NCBI GenBank assembly: GCA_024642805.1
Contig: JAHEAK010000280.1
Span: forward strand, 1 to 6,889
DNA from: Kofleriaceae bacterium
GTDB lineage: Bacteria; Myxococcota_A; Polyangia; Haliangiales; Haliangiaceae
Reading direction: 5' to 3'
DNA length: 6,889 nt
Shown here: positions 1 to 4,949 of the stretch, piece after piece
Numbering within the stretch: position 1 is the stretch's first letter
Layout: every line of letters starts with the position of its first letter
Position numbers and translations under genes: made by a program
Notes under the pieces: generated by a model
What the model was told of the DNA's origin: nothing
Database searches by the model: none
What the model saw: only the letters and a program-made list of their open reading frames with translations

Positions 1-362
1 AGTCGAAGACACTCGACCTTGTCGAAATCGAGAAGCGAGCGACGCATCTCGACGGCCTCGTGCACCCGCTTGCGCCAGAGATCGGCATCGATCTGCTGAT
101 CCTCATTGCGAGTGATCACCCTGGCGGCGATCGCCGAGTTGCCGTCGATGATCCCCCGACCGACAAAGGTGCCTTCGAAGTCGACGATGTCGACCGAGCT
201 ACCCTGCTCGCCAAGGGATTTCTTGGCGTCGATGGCCTCCTTGTAGAGGAAGGGGTGGCCCATCCAGATGCGACGCGCGATATCATCTTTCAGACGAATC
301 ACGCCCTTACGCACGGTTGGACGACCGGATGACTCCCGGCCGGAGCGCGACTCGCGTCGCAT
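1..362 (-). CDS. RlmI-type 23S rRNA (cytosine) methyltransferase, N-terminal part (partial)
   Basis: The reverse strand reads without a stop from the ATG at 362 to the left edge, so the C-terminal part is outside the window. The visible product has a basic, Ser/Arg-rich leader, then RLKDDIARRIWMGHPFLYKEAI, a GSSVDIVDFEG strand pair, FVGRGIIDGNSAIAARVITR and IDADLWRKRVHEAVEMR. This is the pattern of the N-terminal PUA-like RNA-binding domain and linker helix of the RlmI/YccW family, which methylates 23S rRNA through a SAM-dependent Rossmann domain; that catalytic domain is not visible here. An in-frame ATG lies 24 bases upstream (384-386). I prefer 362 because GAGG sits 4 bases before it, and because the promoter at 402-429 would start transcription near 395, leaving almost no leader for the upstream ATG. 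It is divergent from the neighbouring gene. Family assignment is good; the exact target base is inferred from family. Confidence 0.8.
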   Translation of the reverse strand, partial: MRRESRSGRESSGRPTVRKGVIRLKDDIARRIWMGHPFLYKEAIDAKKSLGEQGSSVDIVDFEGTFVGRGIIDGNSAIAARVITRNEDQQIDADLWRKRVHEAVEMRRSLLDFDKVECLR

Positions 363-401
363 GGGACCTCGCTCTTCTCTTGTCATAGCCTGAAGTCGCG
401 C

Positions 402-429
402 ATCCTAGCGATGAGAAGTCAGCTGTCAA
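402..429 (-). promoter_or_regulatory. Sigma70-like promoter of the methyltransferase gene
   Basis: On the minus strand there is a perfect TTGACA -35 box (plus-strand 424-429), a 16-base spacer and a TAGGAT -10 box (402-407), 4 of 6 to consensus. Predicted transcription start is about 395, giving a leader of about 33 bases to the ATG at 362. Seen by eye only; no expression evidence. Confidence 0.55.
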
Positions 430-433
430 CAAA

Positions 434-455
434 GGAGTCACATCGGGAGTCGCAT
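434..455. repeat. Direct repeat GGAGTC(A/G)CAT next to the methyltransferase -35 box
   Basis: GGAGTCACAT (434-443) and GGAGTCGCAT (446-455) are two 10-base direct copies with one difference and a 12-base period. They end 5 bases upstream of the -35 box of the leftward promoter, where an activator or repressor could bind. Function is inferred only from position. Confidence 0.35.
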
Positions 456-483
456 AGGGCGCTGCGCCCCCTTGCTTTGGCCT

Positions 484-500
484 GGCGAATTTAATTCGCC
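484..500. promoter_or_regulatory. Perfect 17-bp palindrome, candidate operator
   Basis: GGCGAATT-T-AATTCGCC is an 8+8 bp perfect inverted repeat around one central base, AT-rich in the middle, lying between two divergent genes. It lies upstream of both the leftward promoter and the presumed rightward one. This is the usual shape of a site for a dimeric regulator. There is no T-run after it and the loop is too short for a terminator. The regulator is unknown. Confidence 0.4.
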
Positions 501-509
501 TCTGGGATT

Positions 510-538
510 TTTTCCCCCACCAAACCACAAAGTACGAT
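510..538 (+). promoter_or_regulatory. Weak candidate promoter for the MshEN-like gene
   Basis: TACGAT at 533-538 (4 of 6 to the -10 consensus) follows a 17-base spacer after TTTTCC at 510-515, which is a poor -35 box. It is placed sensibly, about 26 bases before the ATG at 564. The palindrome at 484-500 lies just upstream. Weak call; an activator-dependent promoter would fit the poor -35. Confidence 0.22.
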
Positions 539-563
539 AGACTGCGCGCCAATCCTACTGATT

Positions 564-830
564 ATGGATACTTACAGCATGAACGAGACTCGACCGCCTA
601 TGTCTGAGCCGCCATCAACTGGCTCCGCTCGTCTCACTTCGATCCGCTTTGGTGAGTACCTGTGCCAGCGGCAGTTCATCTCCGAAGAACAGCTCCTGGA
701 GGCTCTAGGAGACCATTGGTCCAACGGCGGCAACATCGGCGCCGCCATCTGTAGGCAGGGCTTCATGGACCGGAACGAGCTCGAGCAGCAGGCTCGCCTC
801 TACCACTCCATCGACACCGTCGAGATTTAG
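564..830 (+). CDS. Stand-alone MshEN-like (PilB/GspE N-terminal-like) small protein
   Basis: The 88-residue product has a Pro/Ser-rich leader of about 26 residues and then one compact domain. Two half-motifs with identical spacing are visible: RFGEYL…L…L…H at residues 28-51 and NIGAAI…L…A…Y at 57-80. They match the tandem RLGxxL…L…L…Q pattern of MshEN domains, found at the N-terminus of type IV pilus and type II secretion ATPases, several of which bind cyclic-di-GMP. The domain aligns without gaps to PilB residues 3-63 in this window (about 17 of 61 identical, hand count). The motif-closing Gln residues are His and Tyr here, so ligand binding is uncertain. No ATPase domain, signal peptide or membrane segment is present. 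ATGs at 564, 579 and 600 are all possible and none has a clear ribosome site. The C-terminus may be truncated by a frameshift at the stop. The next gene follows closely, suggesting one operon. Confidence 0.65.
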   Translation: MDTYSMNETRPPMSEPPSTGSARLTSIRFGEYLCQRQFISEEQLLEALGDHWSNGGNIGAAICRQGFMDRNELEQQARLYHSIDTVEI

Positions 831-906
831 TCCGAGGGCGAAGCTCGAGAGCCTTGAGGCTCTTGTCGATCGCCACGTTAAGCAGCTGAAACTAAAGCAA
901 TTATGA
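829..906 (+). other. Possible frameshifted 3' continuation of the MshEN-like gene
   Basis: Reading +1 relative to the preceding gene from 829 gives an open stretch beginning SPRAKLESLEALVDRH and ending at TGA 904-906. After the motif pair, MshEN domains normally continue with a P…L…LP…A…(R/K)H…L.L segment, and ALVDRHVKQLKL resembles that. The TGA overlaps the upstream ATG (903-905) of the next frame in an ATGA arrangement. This could be a disrupted gene, a sequencing error or recoding. Chance openness of about 26 codons cannot be excluded. Confidence 0.35.
846..865 (+). other. Short hairpin between the first two plus-strand genes
   Basis: AGAGCC (848-853) and GGCTCT (858-863) pair around a TTGA loop, extended by one G-T and one C-G pair. 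No T-run follows, so it is not a standard terminator. It could slow or process the transcript between the two genes, or may simply be part of the frameshifted coding stretch. Confidence 0.25.
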
Positions 907-926
907 CAACTGATTCCGCAAACCTT

Positions 927-932
927 GAGGAG
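927..932 (+). promoter_or_regulatory. Strong ribosome binding site that decides the start at 939
   Basis: GAGGAG lies 6 bases before the ATG at 939. The in-frame ATG at 903 has no comparable site before it, so 939 is preferred. Confidence 0.7.
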
Positions 933-938
933 AGAAGT

Positions 939-2099
939 ATGCTGGACAACTCAAACGCGAAAGCGAACGCAAAAGGCAGAATGGCCAGCGCGCCCCAGGA
1001 GCATTTCATGTCGGCTGACAAGAGCAAGATTCGAGAATCCGTAACTGACCAACGCCCAAAACGCAGCTCCGCGCTTCTCAAGGTGGCCGAGACCATCGAC
1101 ACCAGTGTCGACTCCTCGCTCGACGCTTTCATCGCTGAGGCCAACTCCACCCTCGACACCCTTCAAGGTTGGGCGATTGGCAATGACACCAATCCCGAGC
1201 TCGTTGGACCGACGGCCGCAGAAGAAGCCGAAGCCCGCGCCCTTGCCGCCGAGCAACGCGCAGAAGCACTCGAGCGCGAGACCCAACAACAACTGCGCAG
1301 CGCACAGAGCCAGCTGGCGGAAGCTGAAGCACGTATGGCCGCTGCCGAGCAGCGTGCCGATCGCGCAGAGAAGACCGCAAAGAGCGCCAAGACCAATCTC
1401 ATGGCGGTTGCCAAGCAACAGAGCAAGGCGGAGGCAGCGGCTGCTCTTGCCACGCCGGTTGCAGCCCCGGTTGCAGCCCCGGTTGCAGCCCCGGTTGCAG
1501 CGCCTGTGGCCGCTGCCGAAGTCGCCCTTCCCGTTGCCGCGATTGCGCCCCTCGTAAACGAGTCGCGTTCCACTCGCCCCAACATCGGCATGCTCATCGG
1601 CATTTTCGCCGCTGGTGGTTTGCTGGCCTTCGGTGCCGCCAAGTTCATGGGCGGCTCGGACTCGAGCAAGTCGGTTGCAGACAAGCCAGCCGAAGCACCG
1701 GCCCTGGTCGCTCCCGTGGTCGAGGAGGCAGCTCCGCAGGTGCAGCCTCTCGAGGCCAACGAGCCTGAGATCGTTCCTCTGGAAATGGCCGAGGTGGTGG
1801 AGGATCCTGCCGCCGATACCGTCGCAGAGGAGGAGCTCGGCGCACAGCTGGCCGCCGCCGCCGCTGCCCAAGAGGCCGAGCTGAAAGCCGCTGAGGAAGA
1901 GGCCGCCGCCAAGGCCCTCGCCGACGAGAAAGCCGCCGCCAAGAAAGCCGAGCTTGCCAGCAAAGCCAGCAAGCAGAGCACCAAGAAGAGCGCCGGCAAG
2001 TCCGAGAAGAAGGACGTGAAGAAGACCAACAAGACCAAAGCGCCGAAGGACGACAAGAAAGAGCCAGCCAAGGGCGGCATCGTCGACCCATTCGCATAG
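939..2099 (+). CDS. Coiled-coil, single-pass membrane protein with PVAA repeats and Lys-rich tail
   Basis: I do not recognise a named family. From the start at 939 the product is 386 residues (398 from the ATG at 903). In order: a polar N-terminus; an Ala/Glu/Arg/Gln-rich probable coiled coil at about 93-170; five PVAA units at 173-192; a hydrophobic segment at about 215-238 (IGMLIGIFAAGGLLAFGAA); an acidic Pro/Val/Glu-rich stretch; a second Ala/Glu helical run; a highly Lys-rich tail; and the ending GGIVDPFA. There is no signal peptide. Arginines just before the membrane segment suggest the N-terminus is cytoplasmic and the rest periplasmic, but the Lys-rich tail could argue otherwise. It lies directly downstream of the MshEN-like gene and ends at a strong terminator, so the two probably form an operon. 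A membrane scaffold or periplasm-spanning linker is an inference. Long reverse-strand reading frames over it look like composition shadows. Confidence 0.6.
   Translation: MLDNSNAKANAKGRMASAPQEHFMSADKSKIRESVTDQRPKRSSALLKVAETIDTSVDSSLDAFIAEANSTLDTLQGWAIGNDTNPELVGPTAAEEAEARALAAEQRAEALERETQQQLRSAQSQLAEAEARMAAAEQRADRAEKTAKSAKTNLMAVAKQQSKAEAAAALATPVAAPVAAPVAAPVAAPVAAAEVALPVAAIAPLVNESRSTRPNIGMLIGIFAAGGLLAFGAAKFMGGSDSSKSVADKPAEAPALVAPVVEEAAPQVQPLEANEPEIVPLEMAEVVEDPAADTVAEEELGAQLAAAAAAQEAELKAAEEEAAAKALADEKAAAKKAELASKASKQSTKKSAGKSEKKDVKKTNKTKAPKDDKKEPAKGGIVDPFA
1455..1514 (+). repeat. 12-bp tandem repeat encoding PVAA units
   Basis: CCGGTTGCAGCC occurs at 1455-1466, 1467-1478 and 1479-1490, with a one-base variant at 1491-1502 and a diverged fifth unit at 1503-1514. 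The period is a multiple of three and in frame, giving five consecutive PVAA units. Near-perfect DNA identity, including synonymous positions, points to recent expansion by slippage; copy number changes would keep the frame and alter linker length between the coiled coil and the membrane segment. Confidence 0.9.
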
Positions 2100-2117
2100 G
2101 TCAGACCCAAGAGCAGC

Positions 2118-2134
2118 TGGCCCGAAATGGGCCA
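2118..2134 (+). other. Hairpin just upstream of the terminator
   Basis: TGGCCC (2118-2123) and GGGCCA (2129-2134) form a perfect 6-bp stem with a GAAAT loop. Its GGCCC/GGGCC arms can also pair with those of the terminator 4 bases downstream, so alternative folds are possible. Confidence 0.4.
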
Positions 2135-2137
2135 TAG

Positions 2138-2169
2138 AGGGCCGCAGCGACTCGCTAGCGGCCCTTTTT
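2138..2169 (+). terminator. Intrinsic terminator of the MshEN-like/coiled-coil unit
   Basis: AGGGCCGC (2138-2145) pairs with GCGGCCCT (2158-2165), continued by AGCG/CGCT around a 3-base loop with one bulged A (2157), and is followed directly by a five-T run (2165-2169). A long GC-rich stem plus T-run about 40 bases after the stop codon is a textbook rho-independent terminator. It separates this unit from the next gene at 2304. Confidence 0.9.
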
Positions 2170-2290
2170 GCGTCTGGGGCCGCCGTTGACCAGGTGGTGG
2201 TTTATTTCGCCTTTTCGAGCGCGCATTGCTGTGGTACACGTCGCCACCGTCAGTGCCTATTCTGCCTTTGAAATCACAGGCGAATTGGCG

Positions 2291-2296
2291 AGGAGG
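2291..2296 (+). promoter_or_regulatory. Ribosome binding site that decides the GTG start at 2304
   Basis: AGGAGG lies 7 bases before GTG 2304. Starting there places a clean signal peptide at the N-terminus, whereas the more upstream in-frame TTG at 2226 has no such site and would bury the signal peptide. Confidence 0.8.
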
Positions 2297-2303
2297 ACCA
2301 TCG

Positions 2304-3629
2304 GTGCAACACTGTAAAAAGCAAACCACTCTCTTGCTCTCTGCTCTCGCAGCTTGGGCCTGCGCATTCCACGCTCAGTCGCAAGCCTTTGCGCAGCCCA
2401 CACCCGCGGCGCCAACGCCCGCGCCTACTCCCGCACCGACGCCGGCACCAACGCCAACGCCGGCTCCGGATCCTGCGCCCGACGCGCAACCCGCAGACCC
2501 CAATGCACCATCCGCCGAAGATATGGCCGCAGCCAAAGAGCACTTCGGCAAGGGCAAAGCACTCTTCGACGCCAAGGATTTCGAAGCAGCCGTCGCCGAA
2601 TTCAAAGAGAGCTACAAGCTTTCGAAGAATGCCGTGCTGCTCTACAACATCGCCTTCACGCACGACGAAATTGGCGACCAGCCACTGGCGATTTTCTACT
2701 ACGAGAAATTCCTACGCGACACCGACAAGAGTGCCGCCAATCGCGACCTCGCTCAGAAGCGCCTTCGCGAGCTGAAGAAAGCCACTGCCGGCGAGACCGG
2801 TGAAACCGAAGTCGAAGCCGTGACCAGCTTCAAGCACACGCCGGTCGACGAGTCGCCACCCAATACGCCGCTCGACATCGTCGCTGTGGTTCCCGAAGGC
2901 GTCCCCTGGCGAGTGGTCCTGCACTATCGTCCCGCCGGCAAAGAGAAGTACACGGCCGTCGAGATGCGCTATCGCTTCAAAGAGCTAGTCGGTCGCATTC
3001 CGGCTGCCGATACCCGCTCCAAGAGCGTCCAGTACTACATCGAAGTCGAAGACGGCTCTGGCAAAGTTCTGGAGCGCGCCGGCGAGCCCACCAGCCCAAA
3101 CATCGTCTACATGGAGTTTGGCGCCAAGCCGCGCTTCTACGATGACGGCACCGTGACGAGCGCCAAGACCGACACCACGGAAAATCCCATCGGTGGCGGT
3201 GGCGGTGGTGGCGTTTCCACCGGCGACGGCGGCTGGACCGACGTGCAATCCTCCAAGTTCAACAAGCTCAAATGGGGCACGACGGCTGGCGCTGCCGGCC
3301 TCGTCCTGTTCTCGGCGAGCTTCTACTTGATGTCCTCGAGCTACGCCTCGGACCTCGAGAGCGAGTCCGTCGATTCCCGCACCGGCCAGTGCCTCACCGG
3401 CCCGCCCTGCAAGCAGTTTGCGCAGAAGCAAAAGGACTTGCAGTCGCTCGGCCAGACCTACGAGACCCTCGGTACCGTGTCTCTGGCGCTCGGCTTCACG
3501 GCTGCTGCCGCGGCCGGCGCTCTTTGGTACCTCGACCTGACCAGCGACAAGAAATCTGACGACACGATCGCGACGGTTCCCGTTGTGAGCGACGACTACA
3601 TCGGTGCGGCTGCCAGCCTGAGGTTCTAG
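2304..3629 (+). CDS. Exported TPR protein with beta domain and two C-terminal hydrophobic helices
   Basis: The product is 441 residues from GTG. Residues 1-30 form a signal peptide (KK, then a Leu/Ala core, probable cleavage after AFA). Then come a Pro/Thr/Ala linker with PTPA-type repeats (about 31-70), TPR-like helices at about 72-160 (AKEHFGKGKALFDAKDFEAA, then AVLLYNIAFTHDEIG), and a beta-rich region at about 178-270 (VVLHYRPAG, VQYYIEVEDGSGKVL). A Gly run near 297-304 follows, then two hydrophobic helices at about 323-345 and 386-412 flanking a loop with a Cys pair (CLTGPPC). The protein ends SLRF. This arrangement is familiar from myxobacterial envelope TPR proteins of unknown role; TPRs usually bind other proteins. 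The TPR region should be periplasmic. The downstream lipoprotein gene starts 2 bases after the stop, so the two are probably translationally coupled. The exact role and membrane (inner or outer) are not determined. Confidence 0.75.
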   Translation: MQHCKKQTTLLLSALAAWACAFHAQSQAFAQPTPAAPTPAPTPAPTPAPTPTPAPDPAPDAQPADPNAPSAEDMAAAKEHFGKGKALFDAKDFEAAVAEFKESYKLSKNAVLLYNIAFTHDEIGDQPLAIFYYEKFLRDTDKSAANRDLAQKRLRELKKATAGETGETEVEAVTSFKHTPVDESPPNTPLDIVAVVPEGVPWRVVLHYRPAGKEKYTAVEMRYRFKELVGRIPAADTRSKSVQYYIEVEDGSGKVLERAGEPTSPNIVYMEFGAKPRFYDDGTVTSAKTDTTENPIGGGGGGGVSTGDGGWTDVQSSKFNKLKWGTTAGAAGLVLFSASFYLMSSSYASDLESESVDSRTGQCLTGPPCKQFAQKQKDLQSLGQTYETLGTVSLALGFTAAAAAGALWYLDLTSDKKSDDTIATVPVVSDDYIGAAASLRF

Positions 3630-3631
3630 AC

Positions 3632-4270
3632 ATGACGACCAAAAAATCACTCTTCCTCCTCGCTTCTGGTATCGCAACCCTTGGCCTTGCCGCCTGCAAT
3701 ACCTTCGATCCAACCCTGGGCGCTGCGCCCTTCCGCTGCGGCACCGAGAGCCCTCGCTGCCCCTCGAACTACGAGTGCGTCACCTACTCGCCTGCAGATG
3801 AAGTCTGCGAGCGCATCGGTGGCGATCCAGTCAATCGCGCCGACGGTGGCACGGGTGGACCGGATGGCGGCGGCGATTTCAGCTGCGCCAACGACAGCGA
3901 GATCGAGCCAAACGAATCACTGAGCGACCCGACTCTGACCAGCATTCCGCAGGTGCAGAACTCGGTGCGCCTGGTGGGCCTTTCGATCTGCCCGAGCACC
4001 GATCAGGACTTCTTCCGCTTCGACATCGAGACCAACGCCACCGATGCCGTCGTGGAGATCAGCTACTCGCCCAACGGCGGCCTGCTGTCTTTGGACCTGC
4101 TCAACAACACGGGCGCTTCCATTAGCTCCGGTACCCCGGTGAGCGGCGCAACCAACCTGATTCGCGCCGCGGTTCCAAACTTGCCAACCGGCACCTACTT
4201 CGCACACGTGCGTGCGTCGGCCGAGGGCATCAGGAACAACTACTCGATCGAAATCATCACCAACCCCTGA
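3632..4270 (+). CDS. Lipoprotein with Cys-rich module and PPC-like domain
   Basis: The 212-residue product begins MTTKKSLFLLASG and has a type II signal peptide with lipobox LAAC, the lipidated Cys being residue 22; Asn at +2 does not suggest inner-membrane retention. A small Cys-rich module follows (Cys 36, 43, 49, 59), then a Gly/Asp linker (about 63-82). The C-terminal region, about 90-210, reads EPNES, DQDFFRFDI, LLSLDLLNNTG, LPTGTYFAHVRA and NNYSIEI, the signature of bacterial pre-peptidase C-terminal (PPC) domains, beta-sandwich modules often attached to secreted proteins. No catalytic domain is present. The gene starts 2 bases after the TPR gene, so the two products probably work in the same envelope process, with this one likely anchored in the outer membrane. 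The partner or ligand is unknown. Confidence 0.75.
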   Translation: MTTKKSLFLLASGIATLGLAACNTFDPTLGAAPFRCGTESPRCPSNYECVTYSPADEVCERIGGDPVNRADGGTGGPDGGGDFSCANDSEIEPNESLSDPTLTSIPQVQNSVRLVGLSICPSTDQDFFRFDIETNATDAVVEISYSPNGGLLSLDLLNNTGASISSGTPVSGATNLIRAAVPNLPTGTYFAHVRASAEGIRNNYSIEIITNP

Positions 4271-4278
4271 TTCGATCG

Positions 4279-4374
4279 GCACCCAGCCGCGACCGAGCAG
4301 CTTGCTAGTTGCCTCGGTGCGCCGGCTCGGCCCAGCACCCAGCCGCGACCGAGGAGCTTGCTAGTTGCCTCGGT
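4279..4374. repeat. Duplicated 40-bp hairpin-forming element between convergent genes
   Basis: Two 40-base copies, 4279-4318 and 4335-4374, differ at one base (C4298 versus G4354) and have a 56-base period. Each begins GCACCCAGCCGCG. In the second copy ACCGAGG (4348-4354) pairs with CCTCGGT (4368-4374); in the first, ACCGAG (4292-4297) pairs with CTCGGT (4313-4318). The second copy contains the stop codon and last codons of the minus-strand gene, so its tail is duplicated in copy one. No T-runs follow on either strand, so these are not standard terminators; rho-related pausing or 3'-end protection for the converging transcripts is possible. Confidence 0.8.
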
Positions 4375-4573
4375 TGAGAGGCTCAGTCAGCAGGTCAAAG
4401 CGCATCTTCCAGCGCTCGTACTCGCCGCGCAGCTCGTCCTCGCCCTCTGCGCTCATAGCAGCTTCCCGCAGCTTTTTGAGGATCTCGCGAGTCCCGTCGT
4501 AGCGCCTGGACAGAAGGCGCATGCGTAGCTCTGCGCGAATTCTCGCTAGTTCACGGTTGTCTTGATAGCTCAT
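4361..4573 (-). CDS. Small charged helical protein of unknown function
   Basis: The reverse strand encodes 70 residues from ATG 4573 (72 from GTG 4579). GGGGGGTGA lies just upstream, an almost perfect ribosome site for the ATG. The product is rich in Arg, Glu and Leu and almost wholly helical by appearance (NRELARIRAELRMRLLSRR, then REILKKLREAAMSAEGEDEL, then EYERWKMRFDLL), with no Cys, signal peptide or membrane segment. I do not recognise a family; a small cytoplasmic helical or coiled-coil protein is all that can be said. It converges with the lipoprotein gene, and its stop lies in the loop of the second duplicated hairpin. That it is a real gene rests on the ribosome site and sensible amino-acid content. 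Confidence 0.5.
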   Translation of the reverse strand: MSYQDNRELARIRAELRMRLLSRRYDGTREILKKLREAAMSAEGEDELRGEYERWKMRFDLLTEPLNRGN

Positions 4574-4708
4574 GCTCACCCCCCGGGAAGAGATCCCCTG
4601 CTTCTACGCTGATCTATTGCACCCACTGCGGGCAAATTTTTGGCGAATGCCAGCGCAGCCTGGTGGTTGCGCGTGGGAGCTGTAGGCAGGTAGGTCAGGG
4701 TCTCGTCG

Positions 4709-4723
4709 GCGCGCGGAGCGCGC
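4709..4723. other. GC-only hairpin abutting the 11-bp repeat array
   Basis: GCGCGC (4709-4714), a GGA loop, and GCGCGC (4718-4723) form a perfect alternating-GC stem. It ends exactly where the tandem repeat array begins. Alternating GC can adopt cruciform or left-handed forms and could have helped start the repeat expansion by polymerase pausing. Confidence 0.5.
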
Positions 4724-4822
4724 ACAGAAGCCACGCAGAAGCCACGCAGAAGCCACGCAGACGCCACGCAGACGCCACGCAGACGCCACGCAGACGCCAC
4801 GCAGACGCCATGGAGAAGCCTG
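4724..4822. repeat. 11-bp tandem repeat array upstream of pilB (eight units plus a decayed ninth)
   Basis: Units of GCAGA(A/C)GCCAC run head to tail from 4724 to 4811. The first three carry A at position 6 (the very first also starts with A instead of G), the next five carry C, and the eighth ends in T. A degenerate ninth unit follows at 4812-4822. The period is not a multiple of three and matches about one DNA helical turn, so any binding sites would face the same side of the helix. It lies about 130-225 bases upstream of the pilB start. Apparent reading frames through it on both strands are artefacts of repetition. The 376-base gap 4574-4949 contains nothing else beyond the hairpin and the promoter. 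Confidence 0.95.
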
Positions 4823-4872
4823 TGCTGCCCACATGGGCCAGCGAGCTGGGGATCAACTCCGATGTCCATTAG

Positions 4873-4902
4873 TTGGCTTGCTCGTCGATGAGAGAGTAAG
4901 AT
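4873..4902 (+). promoter_or_regulatory. Candidate pilB promoter
   Basis: TTGGCT (4873-4878) and TAAGAT (4897-4902) are separated by 18 bases; each matches its consensus at 4 of 6 positions. Transcription would begin near 4909, giving a leader of about 40 bases. GGGGGG at 4934-4939 is the ribosome site, 10 bases before the ATG. I found no convincing sigma54 (-24/-12) site here. Confidence 0.4.
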
Positions 4903-4949
4903 CCTGAAACCTTTGATGCCTTTTGATCTTCTAGGGGGGAACTGAAACC

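Noticed and set aside
60..332. Plus-strand 90-codon open frame opposite the methyltransferase
   Set aside because: It is antisense to a recognisable conserved protein and has no family resemblance or ribosome site.
457..469. 13-base palindrome GGGCGCTGCGCCC, also present at 3718-3730
   Set aside because: The second copy lies inside the lipoprotein gene coding for ordinary residues, and a GC-only 13-mer recurring in a GC-rich window can be coincidence; no T-run makes it a terminator.
307..552. Minus-strand 81-codon open frame overlapping the methyltransferase start
   Set aside because: It runs through the promoter and palindrome region and overlaps the methyltransferase in another frame; the peptide looks random.
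951..2329. Two long reverse-strand open frames (394 and 388 codons) opposite the coiled-coil gene
   Set aside because: They are low-complexity (Gly/Leu/Cys or Ser/Ala runs) mirror images of Ala/Glu/Lys-rich codons and repeats on the plus strand, lack a sensible domain or ribosome site, and overlap a gene with a strong ribosome site and terminator.
4724..4822. CRISPR array
   Set aside because: Units are only 11 bp and directly contiguous with no unique spacers, and there are no cas genes.
4576..4872. Open frames on both strands through the 11-bp repeats, giving 11-residue periodic peptides
   Set aside because: An 11-bp period reads through all three frames and gives periodic peptides automatically; no ribosome site or real domain is present.
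4898..4930. AAGATC/GATCTT inverted repeat in the pilB leader
   Set aside because: A 6-bp stem with a 21-base loop overlapping the -10 box is too weak to call as a regulatory structure.
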